Source: Bacteroidota bacterium
Lineage (GTDB): Bacteria > Bacteroidota > Bacteroidia > Chitinophagales > Chitinophagaceae
Reading direction: 5' to 3'
DNA length: 64,000 nucleotides
NCBI GenBank assembly: GCA_016715505.1
Contig: JADJZY010000034.1
Location: 338,402-402,401, forward strand
Part shown: positions 22,322-33,427 of the stretch, piece after piece
Layout of the letters: each line of letters opens with the position of its first letter
Numbering within the stretch: the first letter of the stretch is position 1
Translations under genes and position numbers: made by a program
The notes under the pieces: generated by a model
What the model saw: only the letters and a program-made list of their open reading frames with translations
Database searches by the model: none
What the model was told of the DNA's origin: nothing

Positions 22322-25300
22322 TTATTGCCTCAATAACTTGATGACTTTGAAATAGGTTCATTATCGCGATTCATTTGTACGTGCAAATAATACTGCCCCG
22401 TTGACAGATAGGACAAATCAATGCTTTGCGTATTTTTTTCAGAAATTCCGGACATCAAAACCCTTCCGGATACATCTCGTATGGAATAATTCCAATAAGC
22501 ATCATAACTGATTCCTATCCGGATGGTTGTTTGCCCACTGACCGGATTAGGAAATAAACTCACTGCTTCAACATCCTCAATCGTGATGGAATTACTGTTT
22601 ACTTCACATCCATTTAAATCAGTTAACAAAACTGAATAAACACCATTCGAAGGAATTAACAAGGCACCTTCATTGGTTGAATCAATGAGTAAGCCATTTT
22701 GAAACCACTTATATTGAATACCTTGTTCTAACACACGTAGATAAGTGTAATCTTTCACCAATTTTGGTTGATCAGCGGCAAATGGAGGAAGATAGAGTGC
22801 GGTATCAACATTCACTACACATCCATTCGAATCTTGAATAAAGTTTAATTGATAGTAAGAAGGATCTAGCATTAAAAAGCCACTAGAATCATTAAGAATT
22901 TTTGTCTGATCCTGATTGTTTAAATTATAATTCAAGGTCCAGGGTTTTAATCCATCCAATGCAAATCGAAATATATGTTGTTTGAGTGAACAATGTGGAC
23001 TTAATTCAGTAATCTGCATTTTTGGAGGTTCATTGGCAATCACCAAGGTATCATCGATGACTATGACACAGCCCACCTCATCGCTAATTTCTTTGATGAT
23101 AAATTTCCCGTTTTTAAGATGGGTTATGAGATTGGCAGGCGGTAGCAATACAAATTCAGTCAGATTATTTTTAGTAATCCAAAGCCGGACTGAATCAGTA
23201 GTAAACAAATTTAAAACCAATGCTGTGGAATCCGAAACACAATCATATTGCAATGAATAACCCTGATATTGCATGGGTGTATAATTTGCTAAAAACGGAA
23301 TATTTAAAATATTTCCACAACCCGTTGCATCCAACATATAATCAAAGAAATAATTCCCATTGGGTAGGGTGATGAAAAGCGTATCCGATGCGCTTATAAA
23401 AGTTTGGCTGATCCCGTTATACGTATAGTAATAGGTATAAGGTTTAATCCCACCCTGACTCACCATTTTAACCTGATACTTACCAATCACACAATTAACT
23501 TCCGGTTTTAAAATTACCGATACCGGCTTGCGATAGTTATGATGAATGGTATCGTTGATTACAATTGTGCAATAAGAATCTTGTATATACTCCATGACAT
23601 AAATCGAATCTTGAAGATACATTTCAACGAGTCCACCTGCATTACTCATTGCTTGAAAACTATTTCCGGTTTGCAAACTTTTATAATGAATGGTTCGGGC
23701 TCCGGTGCCGGATGTAATATATTGTATCCATAATTTCTCAGAATCACAATCAAAGGTTTGCGTCAACTTCTGAAAGATCAAACTATCAATATTCTGATTC
23801 AAATAATGATTCAACGATTTTTGGCATAAGGTAACATCACTCACCGACTGAATGAGGTATTCACCTTTCGGAAAATACATGACCGGATTGGGTTGCATAA
23901 AAGTAACAGAGGTATTTTGCGTAACTGTTCCCAATAAATCATAATTAACTTTCCAAGGTGCATTTCCGCTTAAATTCAACTGCACTTGCATTTTATTCGA
24001 ATCACAATTATAAAATTGCGAAACGACTGATGCCTGAATGGGTTGATAATTCACGGAGTAATTTAAACCGGGATTAATCGTGCAATTCGCATCACTGATT
24101 TGGGTAATGGTCCAGTTACCGTTCCCTAAAAATAGTTCAGATAAATTATTACTAAAACTGCGACTATAATTGACGATACCATCTGTATACTGAACAAGCC
24201 AAGGGGCATTCCCGTAAAATTGAAATTGAATTCGATATTGATTACTATCGCAATAGTACCCTTGCGAAAGAATAGCATAATTGAAAGGCTGGAATTGAAA
24301 ATTAAAAGCCTGATTGATTGTTTGAATACAATTGGTGGCGTCTTTAACGGCATCGATGGTATATAAACCATTATTCAAATACAAATCCAAAGAATTTACT
24401 GATATGTTGATCTGATAGGGAATGCCATTGATGGTATAAAAAGTGTGTATGGGGCATTACCTTCTAGATCAATATGTAGATGGGTTTTGTTACTGTCACA
24501 ATTATAAACGGGATTACTCAATTGAACCTCTATTGTATCGAAATTCAATGTGAAGTTTTGCGATAAGTTTAGTGAACATCCTGTGCCATCAATCACTTGC
24601 TGCAGTTGATATTGTCCGTTGTTTAAATACCATTGCCCGGAAGCAGCAAAAACCTGATTACCGGGAATGCCATCTTTTAAATAATTGAAGGTATATGGAG
24701 CATTTCCACCAAGCTGAAGATTCAAACTCCCTTTTAAAGAATCACAGGAATAAACAGGATTAGAAATCAATGCACTTAAAGAACTAAATTGAATATTAAA
24801 AACCTCCGCGACAAGTTCAACACACTGGGTGGCATCTGAAATTGAAATGAGCGAATACAATCCATTATCCCAATACAAATCGACCGTATCTTGATTGCTG
24901 CTTAATTGATAGAGTTGCCCGTTCCGAACATAAGTCAGGATATAAGGTGCATTACCTTGCAAAAAACAACGGATATTGGCTTTAGAGGAATCACAATTAT
25001 AAATAGGTGACGTATGAGTGAAACTAAGTGTTTTAAAATTCAAAACCTCCATTTGATTGATTAACAGGTTACATCCTGTAAAATCATTTATTTGTTGAAA
25101 TTGATACGTTCCATTTTCAAAATAAGTATTGACTTGATTCTGGCTCATAAGCAATGAATCATTGAATCCATTTTTTTGATAAAACAATTTATAGGGCGCA
25201 TTTCCAGCGAGTTCCCATTGAATGAGTGATTTAGCCGAATCACAGACATACAAAGGCGTCGTGAAATTTACCGCGAGCGTATCAAAATTCAGTGTAAAAA

Positions 25301-27552
25301 ATTCACTCATTGGTTTGATACATCCATTTGAATCGCTGACATTCACAAATTGATAAGTTCCATTGTTCAACCAATATTGTGTTTGAAAATTGTTGAAAGT
25401 ACCCGATACCAAACTGCCATTGCGATTATAGGAAATCGTAAATGGTCGATCTCCTTCTAACTGAATCTCAAACATTGATTTTAAGGAATCACAAACAAAT
25501 TGAGGCGAATTGGAGACATACTCTAATGTATCGTGTTGAATAACAAGTGGAATATTAAAAGCCTTTTTACAAAGGGTAGCGTCTTTGATGGAATCAATCT
25601 GATAATTCCCATTTCCCCATAAAAAACTGGAATTGGCACTGGGCAAAATTTGCATTTCTCCTATTCCATTTTTTCGGTAAAACAGTTGCATGGGAAATTG
25701 CCCTGTACTTGATACCTGAATCTCCTCTTTGACTGAATCACAATGAAAAGTTCGATTGATTGACAAAAGCTGAATTGGCAGATTGTTAACTTGAAATACT
25801 TGATTCAATAACAACTGACAACCTGCACTGTCGGTCATTTCAGCGATCAGAATATTTCCATTTCCTACCCACAAATTATGAGATGTATCAACAATAGCTG
25901 CGGTTTTATATTGTCCGGCTTCGTAATACACCAATGTGATAGGGAAAATACCTCTTACATGTAATTGAATTTTACTTTTCAAACTGTCGCATACATATAA
26001 AGGTGCATCCGCTGTTGCTTTCAAGGTATCATGAACAATACGAATCGTATCCTGTAAAATGCGTGTGCAGAAACTGGCATCACTGATTTGGTTGACAGGA
26101 TATTTCCCTTTTGACAATGCAAGAAATATCGAATCATTTAAGCTACTGTAGTTAGCAGGATAACCCGGAATAGCCCATTGTAGTAAAAAGGGCGCTTGGC
26201 CCTCTAGGTTAATTTTCAGACTATCTTTTGATTGACACAATCACGGCTTAAATAATTCCAGGATAAATTTGGCTTAAGACTTTTTGATATTTTTTAGACT
26301 TACACAGGGGGGTGTTTTTGATATCGGTAATATTAAAAAACTGATAAGTCCCTGCCTGAAAAAGGGTCAAATCAGCGGTCGTATCATTGACCGTGATATT
26401 TTGAACAAATGTACTATCCCGAAACATCTGCATTTGAAAGGGCGGACTTCCAAATAGTCGAAGCCTGATTTTGACACTATCTGCTACACATTGCCCGGGA
26501 AGCTGTGTGATTTCGATTTTGGGGCGACGGATACATCGACTTAAAAAAGTATCTGCCGCTACAAATGGAATGGCATGATTGTAGAGGCCATAATGATATT
26601 GAATATTACAATGATTGCCCCATTTATTCTGCGAACGGTGAAAGGGGTATTCTTGCAAAAGAGAAACGACATCAGCTGAGCCCCAGGAATAAAAATAATA
26701 ACCCATATTTTGAGTCATGGAATCTTTAATATTATCTGAGCTGTATACATTAAAGATACTATCCTGAATTAAACCTGAAGGACCGGATGCATAAAAAGCA
26801 GTATCCCAGGTCGTTGAATAGCCTGAGCAAACCAACGATGCATCGGGGTCTGTTTCAACAGCAGTAATCATGCTGGTTGTGCCGCCCTGCGACAGCCCAT
26901 AAATAATAACTTTACGATACTTGGTTTTCAAATATTTTACAATGGCAAAACATTCAATGAATAAATTGGAAGTATAACTCGTACCGCGATTGGTTAATAC
27001 CGGATACAAATTCGGCTCGGATAATTTAAAATTACCATAACGGATAGCCCGGATGTCCTCATTCGGCTTAATGTACATATACATATCGCCGTGCTTCAAA
27101 CAACTTTCTGGCAACCCAAAATAAATACTATTGTAATAATTGTGGTAATTAGCAGGTACATTACTCAGGATTTGCGAACTCTGATTATTACCTGTTCCGG
27201 GAATCACAAAAATGGCGGTATTCTTCATCCCGGTATCCACTTTATAGAAATAGGCACTGCTGTTTTTATTGTTTAAACTAAAATTCAATTGAAACGCATT
27301 TCCGGCACAGGGTAAAATATTTGTGGCCGTGGAAATACTCGCATAACTGCCATAACATTCATTCGAAGTAAAAACAAATCTTTGATATGCCGAATCCAGT
27401 TGAAATAAATTATAAACGCCCTTATACAAATATTTGGAAAGGGAAGTATCTGTCGAATAAATAGGTTGATTAAAAGCCCATGCAATAGATTGTGCCTTTA
27501 AATGGACCTGAAATACAGCAACAAACCAAAAGATTAAAATCGACCTCCACAT
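22322..27552 (-). CDS. Giant T9SS surface protein: alpha/beta hydrolase plus ~15 Ig-like repeats (homopolymer frameshifts)
   Basis: Three consecutive frames (26248-27552, 24396-26240, 22330-24390) form one protein of about 1740 residues once single bases are restored in A/T runs near 26281-26285, 26226-26229, 24438-24442 and 22346-22348. Signal peptide 1-20 (ILIFWFVAVFQVHLKAQ). At about 90-330 is an alpha/beta hydrolase with nucleophile elbow YGLSQGG, a possible acid in WGSADVVS and a histidine in LYNHAIPF. About fifteen repeats of 85-90 residues follow, each with CDSxK, GNAPYxL and a closing NGxYQ..DxTGC motif. One more Ig-like domain and a type A sorting domain (SLFPNPVSGQTTIRI) end it, with final KVIKLLRQ after correction. 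Secreted, probably surface-anchored. Substrate unknown. It starts 30 bp after the acyltransferase and is co-directional with the polysaccharide genes. Confidence 0.82.
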
Positions 27553-27582
27553 GAAGGGTCTAAAATAATCAAAATAACTGAA

Positions 27583-28119
27583 TCATGGTGTCAGCTCTCG
27601 GATAATTTTCGCCGGACAGCCTGCAATAACCACATGAGACGGAAATGACTTGGTCACCACACTATTCGCCCCAACTGTTACATGGTCACCCAATACCACG
27701 CCTGGCAATATGCTCACATTCCCACCAATCCAACAATTTTTTCCGATCCTGATATTTGCAGTTACATATTTATTTCGATCGATGAGGTCGTGATTCGCTG
27801 TTTGCACACTCACATTCCATGCCCAAATCGTATCTTCTCCTATCGTTAAAGTTGAACCATCTGCAATCCCAAAATAACATCCACCGCTTACAGCAAAGCT
27901 TTTTAACACACTTGCACTATCATTTTCGATGATAATATTATTTGCTCCGGATACGAGGGTTGTATAGTGCACACTAAATGGCACCTCTGCATTGATTCGC
28001 CAAACCCTCTGATACCACCAATTTAAACAAAACAATGATTCCGGAATATCCACGGCATGATATTTCCCTCCGAAAGATTTCAGCAACTTCCTGAATATTT
28101 TTTGTACAATTCGTATCAT
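27583..28119 (-). CDS. Hexapeptide-repeat (left-handed beta-helix) acyltransferase
   Basis: 178 residues. Repeated hexapeptide turns (ADGSTLTIGEDTIW, NIRIGKNCWIGGNVSILPGVVLGDHVTVGANSVVT) form a left-handed beta-helix, ending AGCPAKIIRELTP as in the maltose/galactoside O-acetyltransferase group. Probably acetylates a sugar of the surface polysaccharide made by the cluster. Its start codon overlaps the flippase stop by 4 bp, so translation is likely coupled. The acceptor sugar cannot be predicted. Confidence 0.85.
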   Translation of the reverse strand: MIRIVQKIFRKLLKSFGGKYHAVDIPESLFCLNWWYQRVWRINAEVPFSVHYTTLVSGANNIIIENDSASVLKSFAVSGGCYFGIADGSTLTIGEDTIWAWNVSVQTANHDLIDRNKYVTANIRIGKNCWIGGNVSILPGVVLGDHVTVGANSVVTKSFPSHVVIAGCPAKIIRELTP

Positions 28120-29639
28120 TTCAACAATTGATAAAAACGCTTTCCGAAGAATGGAATTTTTTCAAAAATAACACGCATTGGTTCAATATCCATAAAACGT
28201 AATTTAATAAATAAAATAATGAGCACAGGAAGGGTGAGCGAAATGGAGCTACTCAATATGATCCATAAAGGGGCATTGAAAAATCCGAAAATGATTTTGA
28301 CAGCTGCAATAAATACCGAGGAAATAAACACGATCAGGATTAACTTTTTCCAATCCACATAATCGGATAATCGAACACCTAACTGGCGAACGGTAAAATA
28401 AACCTGTATAAAAGCGAGTAAATAAACGCTCACGATGGTTCCAAGCGCACAGCCCATAACGCCATACCATTTCGACAACAAAAGATTCAACACCAGATTG
28501 GCCAATACGAAAATGATAAAACTAATCAAAACAAATTTTGATTTTCGGAGTAAGATGAGCACATCTGTATAGTTCTGCACCCTGATCAACAAAGCAGTTG
28601 TGAAAATCATAAACACCGGAATACTCTCTGCATATTTAGAAGAGTAATAAAACAGGATAAACTCTTCACTAAAAAAGATAAAATAAATAGCCACCGGAAA
28701 AAGAATCACGGCTGTTGTTGTCATGATTTTTCGTTTGATATTCGCCAGCGTCAGATGATTCCCGTCATGGATTAACATCGACATATCTCCCATAAAAACT
28801 GTTGAGATCGTTCCATACAAAGTCCCTATCACCGGAATTTCGAAACTCCCATTTTTATACACCGCATAAGCTTCTTCATTGAGATTGATACTAATTACAA
28901 AACCGGACATATAGGTGTAAGAGGCCCCTAGCAATTCCACGATATAGAGGGGAAAGGCCAAGACAGCCATTTCACGAAAAATTTGCCGATTGAATTTGCC
29001 ATTTAAATGCCCCATTTTGAACAACTTCCATAACTGAATCAGGGATGATAGCAATGGCTCAAGACTATAAACAACCATCATACCAACCAGGGAATGATAA
29101 TAATGCACCGCTATAAATGCCAATAACAGTTTTGTCAGATTGGTACCAACCGATAAAAACAAAATGAACTTAGATTGATTGAGCCGAATCAATGCCTGAT
29201 TCAACACATTGTTTAATTTTAATCCCAACAAAAAAGGCGCAAAGAGTATGAGCAGTGGAGTAATGGCCGGATTATTAAACAAGTGCCCGGCAAATAATGA
29301 ACTCAGCAACATCAACAACACGCCGGCAAGTGCCGAAACTCCGGAAAATATTAAGAGTGTTTTTAAACTATCTTCAAATGGGTAATTGGGTTTGGTAAAT
29401 GCCATCATCGCAATTTGAACGACGGCGATGGAAACCAAAATACCAATAAAATCGGCTATTAAAAGTACCTGAGAATATGTTCCATATTCCTCCTGGGGCA
29501 ATGCCCTGACCAAATAAGGGGTAAACAAAAATAGCAGAATGAGATTAATGGCCTGTGATAAAACCAGGAGGATGATATTCGTCGATTTGCTATTCAATCT
29601 GCTCGCTTTAGGATTGATACATTCTTTCGATGATTTCAA
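28116..29639 (-). CDS. Oligosaccharide flippase (Wzx-like, MATE/MOP superfamily)
   Basis: 507 residues with about 12-14 hydrophobic segments (IILLVLSQAINLILLFLF, LLILFAPFLLG, LILIVFISSVFIA). The N-terminal pattern (TPYLVRALPQEEYGTYSQVLLI) is typical of polysaccharide flippases that move undecaprenyl-linked repeat units across the inner membrane. Overlaps the oxidoreductase upstream by 32 bp and the acyltransferase downstream by 4 bp. It is one of two flippases in the cluster. Confidence 0.88.
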   Translation of the reverse strand: MKSSKECINPKASRLNSKSTNIILLVLSQAINLILLFLFTPYLVRALPQEEYGTYSQVLLIADFIGILVSIAVVQIAMMAFTKPNYPFEDSLKTLLIFSGVSALAGVLLMLLSSLFAGHLFNNPAITPLLILFAPFLLGLKLNNVLNQALIRLNQSKFILFLSVGTNLTKLLLAFIAVHYYHSLVGMMVVYSLEPLLSSLIQLWKLFKMGHLNGKFNRQIFREMAVLAFPLYIVELLGASYTYMSGFVISINLNEEAYAVYKNGSFEIPVIGTLYGTISTVFMGDMSMLIHDGNHLTLANIKRKIMTTTAVILFPVAIYFIFFSEEFILFYYSSKYAESIPVFMIFTTALLIRVQNYTDVLILLRKSKFVLISFIIFVLANLVLNLLLSKWYGVMGCALGTIVSVYLLAFIQVYFTVRQLGVRLSDYVDWKKLILIVFISSVFIAAVKIIFGFFNAPLWIILSSSISLTLPVLIILFIKLRFMDIEPMRVIFEKIPFFGKRFYQLLK

Positions 29640-30621
29640 CCACTTTTAATCCCTCCAATGCATTGGTAGTGATTTGATTTCGGCCCTTTAATACATCCAC
29701 TACATTTTCGATGACAAAATGGTGATTGGCTGCACTCCCCTTGTAAGCCCCGTAGTCGTTGCCCGGGTTGGTTGGCGCCAATTCCGGCATCTGGTAATCT
29801 TTTACATGACAGTATTCAACCTTGTCCATATACTGACCGCCTATTTTCACACTTCCATTTTCGGCAATGATGGTCATGGAACTTTCCAGATTACAATCCC
29901 AAATAGACGTCGAAAAATTGACACAACCCATACCGCCATTCACAAATTCAAACTGTATCACACCGGAATCTTCTTTAAATTCAGTGAGTTTACTATGATT
30001 GAAATTATTAAAACGGGATTGAATATTTTGAATATCCCCGAAAAGCCAATACATCAAGTCGATGAAATGAGAAAATTGCGTAAATAAAGTTCCTCCATCC
30101 AATTCAAGTTTGCCATGCCAACTTTCAGGCTTATAATATCGGTTATCCCGATTCCAGTAACAATTGAGCTGCACCATGTATATCTGCCCAAGATTGTTGC
30201 TTTCAATCAACTCTTTAATCCATGCACTTGGCGGGCTATAACGATTTTGCATCACTGCAAAAACATGTTTATGCACATGCAGGGCTTTGAATATGACCTT
30301 TTCGGCATCTTGTTTATTCAAGGCCATTGGTTTCTCAATGACCACATGTTTACGAGATTCCAAACATTGCATAGCCTGTGAAGCATGAAAACCATTCGGT
30401 GAAGCGATATTAACCACATCGGTTTGCTGCGCCTCAGGTGATTTGAGAAAGTCTTCCAGGGTATTATAAAAAGGAACATCGTATTGATCAATCCCCAAAT
30501 TTGCGCGGTCTTTCACGTCAATAAGAGCGAGCAAACGACTTTCCTGATTTCTCGAAATCATTTCAGCATGGCGTTTGCCAATATGACCACATCCGACGAC
30601 TGCAAAATTGATGGTTGACAT
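29608..30621 (-). CDS. Gfo/Idh/MocA oxidoreductase, WbpB/WlbA-like
   Basis: 337 residues. N-terminal Rossmann fold (FAVVGCGHIGKRHAEMI), the family motif EKPMAL, and a C-terminal GFO/IDH domain (WHGKLELDGGTLFTQFSHFIDLMYW). The closest named group by motif is WbpB/WlbA, which oxidises UDP-N-acetylglucosaminuronic acid at C3 in the route to diamino-uronic sugars. Its start overlaps by 1 bp the stop of a WbpD-like acetyltransferase, which strengthens that reading. The aminotransferase WbpE and dehydrogenase WbpA are not in the window. General family is certain; substrate is inference from context. Confidence 0.8.
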   Translation of the reverse strand: MSTINFAVVGCGHIGKRHAEMISRNQESRLLALIDVKDRANLGIDQYDVPFYNTLEDFLKSPEAQQTDVVNIASPNGFHASQAMQCLESRKHVVIEKPMALNKQDAEKVIFKALHVHKHVFAVMQNRYSPPSAWIKELIESNNLGQIYMVQLNCYWNRDNRYYKPESWHGKLELDGGTLFTQFSHFIDLMYWLFGDIQNIQSRFNNFNHSKLTEFKEDSGVIQFEFVNGGMGCVNFSTSIWDCNLESSMTIIAENGSVKIGGQYMDKVEYCHVKDYQMPELAPTNPGNDYGAYKGSAANHHFVIENVVDVLKGRNQITTNALEGLKVVEIIERMYQS

Positions 30622-31199
30622 TATTGAATTCTTTTAACGGTATGATTGATTAATTGATAGACTTGCTGGCTTTCGGCACAGGTAGCCAGACCTTTTTCAT
30701 CAAACTGAAGTCGATGGCCAAATTCACTCATCCAACCAATTTGACGAGCCGGATTACCAACCACAAGGGCATAATCCGGAACATTTTTTGTCACAACAGC
30801 ACCTGCGCCTATAAATGCATATTGTCCGATGTCGTGGCCACAAACAATGGTAGCATTGGCTCCTATACTGGCACCCGTTCCAACATGGGTTTTATCGTAT
30901 TGCCCCCGACGATTCACGCCAGAGCGCGGATTCGTAACATTGGTAAATACACAGGATGGCCCAAGAAATACATCGTCGCCGCAAGTAACTCCGGTGTAAA
31001 TGGAGACATTATTTTGGATTTTAACATTCCGTCCAAGAATGACCTCGGGTGAAATCACCACATTTTGCCCAATATTACATTGATCGCCAATGGTACATGC
31101 CGGCATGATATGACTAAAGTGCCAAATTTTAACCCCTTTTCCAATGACGCAACCATCATCAACGACGGCTGTTGGATGTACAAAATAATCCTGCTCCAT
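30621..31199 (-). CDS. WbpD/WlbB-like N-acetyltransferase
   Basis: 192 residues of left-handed beta-helix with the pattern of UDP-2-acetamido-3-amino-2,3-dideoxyglucuronate N-acetyltransferases: FVHPTAVVDDGCVIGKGVKI, WHFSHIMPACTIGDQCNIGQ, TNPRSGVNRRGQYDKT, VGNPARQIGWMSEFG. It would acetylate the 3-amino group after the steps of WbpB and an aminotransferase. Genes of this type usually neighbour WbpB, as here. An unusually good family match for a hexapeptide enzyme. Confidence 0.87.
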   Translation of the reverse strand: MEQDYFVHPTAVVDDGCVIGKGVKIWHFSHIMPACTIGDQCNIGQNVVISPEVILGRNVKIQNNVSIYTGVTCGDDVFLGPSCVFTNVTNPRSGVNRRGQYDKTHVGTGASIGANATIVCGHDIGQYAFIGAGAVVTKNVPDYALVVGNPARQIGWMSEFGHRLQFDEKGLATCAESQQVYQLINHTVKRIQ

Positions 31200-31359
31200 A
31201 TCTTTCAGCCGCGAAATTATAAAAAATCAGGGAGCCTACAAGGATAGAATTTGAATATTCCTGACCAATCAGTGATTTAAGCCCGCAAGCCTTCTAAAAA
31301 AAATTAAAAACAGGTTCAAATGATTCGATAGTTTGAATCCGGTTGGTTCAGCCAGGCGG

Positions 31360-32217
31360 CTAAATGAGTCGCATCAGATAATCGCCATAACCGCTTTTGC
31401 GCAACGCCTGTGCTTCTTGTTTTAACTGCTCGGCAGTGATATAGCCCATGCGAAATGCGATTTCTTCGATGCAGCCAATTTTAGTCCCCTGTCTTTTTTC
31501 AATAACCCTGACAAATTCAGTGGCATCATGCAAACTATCAAATGTGCCTGTATCCAGCCAGGCCGTTGTACGATCTAATAAGGACACCCGTAATTTGCCC
31601 TGTTCGAGATAAATACGATTCACATCCGTAATTTCATACTCACCCCTGGCAGAGGGTTTTAAATTTGCAGCAATGTCAATCACGCTATTATCATAAAAAT
31701 ACAATCCCGGAACAGCGTAATTACTGCGCGGACTTTGTGGTTTCTCTTCAATAGAAATTGCCTTCATATCAGCATCAAATTCTACCACCCCATATCGTTC
31801 GGGATCTGAAACAGGGTAGGCAAAAACGTACCCACCTTCCACATCATTCAATTTTTGCAACTGCCTTCCTAAACCATGACCATAAAAAATATTGTCGCCG
31901 AGTACCAAGGCTACTTTGTCGTTTCCAACAAACTCTTTTCCAATCACAAAAGCCTGAGCAAGGCCGTTGGGCACTTCTTGTTTGGCATATTGAATTTGAC
32001 AGCCTATTGATTTGCCATCTCCTAATAATCGACGAAATTGATCGTTGTCTTCAGGAGTGGTGATAATAAGTATTTCATGAATGCCCGCCATCATCAGAAC
32101 AGATAACGGATAATAAATCATGGGCTTATCATAAATCGGCATTAATTGCTTCGAAATCCCTTTGGTAATGGGGTATAGTCTGGTTCCGGAACCTCCGGCT
32201 AAAATTATTCCTTTCAT
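31360..32217 (-). CDS. rfbA: Glucose-1-phosphate thymidylyltransferase
   Basis: 285 residues, the usual RmlA length. It joins dTTP and glucose-1-phosphate to give dTDP-glucose. The nucleotide-binding signature MKGIILAGGSGTRLYPIT is at the N terminus, followed by KPMIYYPLSVLM, LGDNIFYGHG, VSDPERYGVVEFD and TAWLDTGTFDSLHDA. It lies 9 bp after rfbB in the same direction. No rfbC or rfbD accompanies the pair here, so the final dTDP-sugar may not be L-rhamnose, or the remaining genes lie elsewhere. Confidence 0.95.
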   Translation of the reverse strand: MKGIILAGGSGTRLYPITKGISKQLMPIYDKPMIYYPLSVLMMAGIHEILIITTPEDNDQFRRLLGDGKSIGCQIQYAKQEVPNGLAQAFVIGKEFVGNDKVALVLGDNIFYGHGLGRQLQKLNDVEGGYVFAYPVSDPERYGVVEFDADMKAISIEEKPQSPRSNYAVPGLYFYDNSVIDIAANLKPSARGEYEITDVNRIYLEQGKLRVSLLDRTTAWLDTGTFDSLHDATEFVRVIEKRQGTKIGCIEEIAFRMGYITAEQLKQEAQALRKSGYGDYLMRLI

Positions 32218-32226
32218 TGGTTGGTA

Positions 32227-33282
32227 TCAATGGTTGTTTGCGTATTGTTTTTCGTAGTAAGCCTGATAATCTCCACTGGTCACATGATCAAGCCATTCTT
32301 TATTTTCGAGGAACCAGTCTATGGTCTGGCTCAAACCTTGTTCAAATGTTACTGAAGGTAGCCATCCCAACTCATCTTTGAGTTTACTTGCATCAATGGC
32401 ATAACGCAAATCATGCCCAGCCCGATCGGTCACAAAAGTAATCAGCTGTTCAGATGTACCCGGAGCCTGTCCCAATTTCTCATCCATGAGTTTACATAAC
32501 AAACGAATCAGGTCAATATTTTTCCATTCATTATGACCGCCAATATTATAAGTTTCTCCGGTAACGCCTTTATGCAAAATCACATCAATAGCATGAGCGT
32601 GATCAAGAACATACAACCAATCGCGCACGTTTTCGCCCTTACCATATACCGGTAATGGTTTTTTTTGTAGAATATTATTGATGGATAATGGAATTAATTT
32701 TTCCGGAAAATGATTTGGACCATAATTATTGGAACAATTACTAATCACCACTGGCATTTTGTAGGTATGATAAAATGCCCTCACCAAATGATCACTACCT
32801 GCCTTACTGGCCGAATAGGGACTGCGAGGATCATAAGCGGTATTTTCATAAAAGAAACCGGTTTCTCCCAAACTTCCGTAAACCTCGTCTGTTGAAACAT
32901 GATAAAAACGTTTATCGGTGTAATTACCGTTCCAATATTTTTTAGCCGCATTTAATAAGGATGCCGTGCCGATCACATTGGTTTGTACAAATGCCAGAGG
33001 ATCCGTGATGGATCTGTCAACATGCGACTCGGCAGCAAGGTGAACAACAGCATCAATTTGATATTGGGAAAATATTTCATCGAGATGAGACGCATCACAA
33101 ATATTTCCTTTCACAAAAGTATAGTTGGTTGCATCCTGAATATCGGACAAATTCTCCAGATTTCCGGCATAGGTCAAGGCATCCAGATTAATAATCTGAT
33201 ATTGCGGATATTGACGTACCAATCTTCTTACTACATGCGAGCCAATAAATCCCGCACCGCCGGTTACCAAAATATTTTTCAT
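32227..33282 (-). CDS. rfbB: dTDP-glucose 4,6-dehydratase
   Basis: 351 residues from the start at 33282 (MKNILVTGGAGFIGSH), which begins the Rossmann motif directly. A longer frame to 33318 adds 12 residues of no family match. Short-chain dehydrogenase features: GGAGFIGSH, DALTYAGNLENL, HLAAESHVDRSI, STDEVYG, catalytic YSASKAGSDHLVRAF, and NNYGPNHFPEKLIPL. Converts dTDP-glucose to dTDP-4-keto-6-deoxyglucose. A TATATTTG box lies 18 bp upstream of this ATG. Confidence 0.95.
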   Translation of the reverse strand: MKNILVTGGAGFIGSHVVRRLVRQYPQYQIINLDALTYAGNLENLSDIQDATNYTFVKGNICDASHLDEIFSQYQIDAVVHLAAESHVDRSITDPLAFVQTNVIGTASLLNAAKKYWNGNYTDKRFYHVSTDEVYGSLGETGFFYENTAYDPRSPYSASKAGSDHLVRAFYHTYKMPVVISNCSNNYGPNHFPEKLIPLSINNILQKKPLPVYGKGENVRDWLYVLDHAHAIDVILHKGVTGETYNIGGHNEWKNIDLIRLLCKLMDEKLGQAPGTSEQLITFVTDRAGHDLRYAIDASKLKDELGWLPSVTFEQGLSQTIDWFLENKEWLDHVTSGDYQAYYEKQYANNH

Positions 33283-33427
33283 CCCCGTAAATTTTGGTGG
33301 CAAATATACTATCCCCATCTTTTAAACACCCATTTTTGATATGAATTCATCGTAAAGGGATTTCCCAGCCGTTTCCCCTAAATCTTTTGCTTATCGGGTC
33401 ATTTCAATCATCTATTTGTCAGTTTGT

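Noticed and set aside
33283..33318. Longer start for rfbB
   Set aside because: It adds 12 unmatched residues ahead of the Rossmann motif, which begins at 33282.
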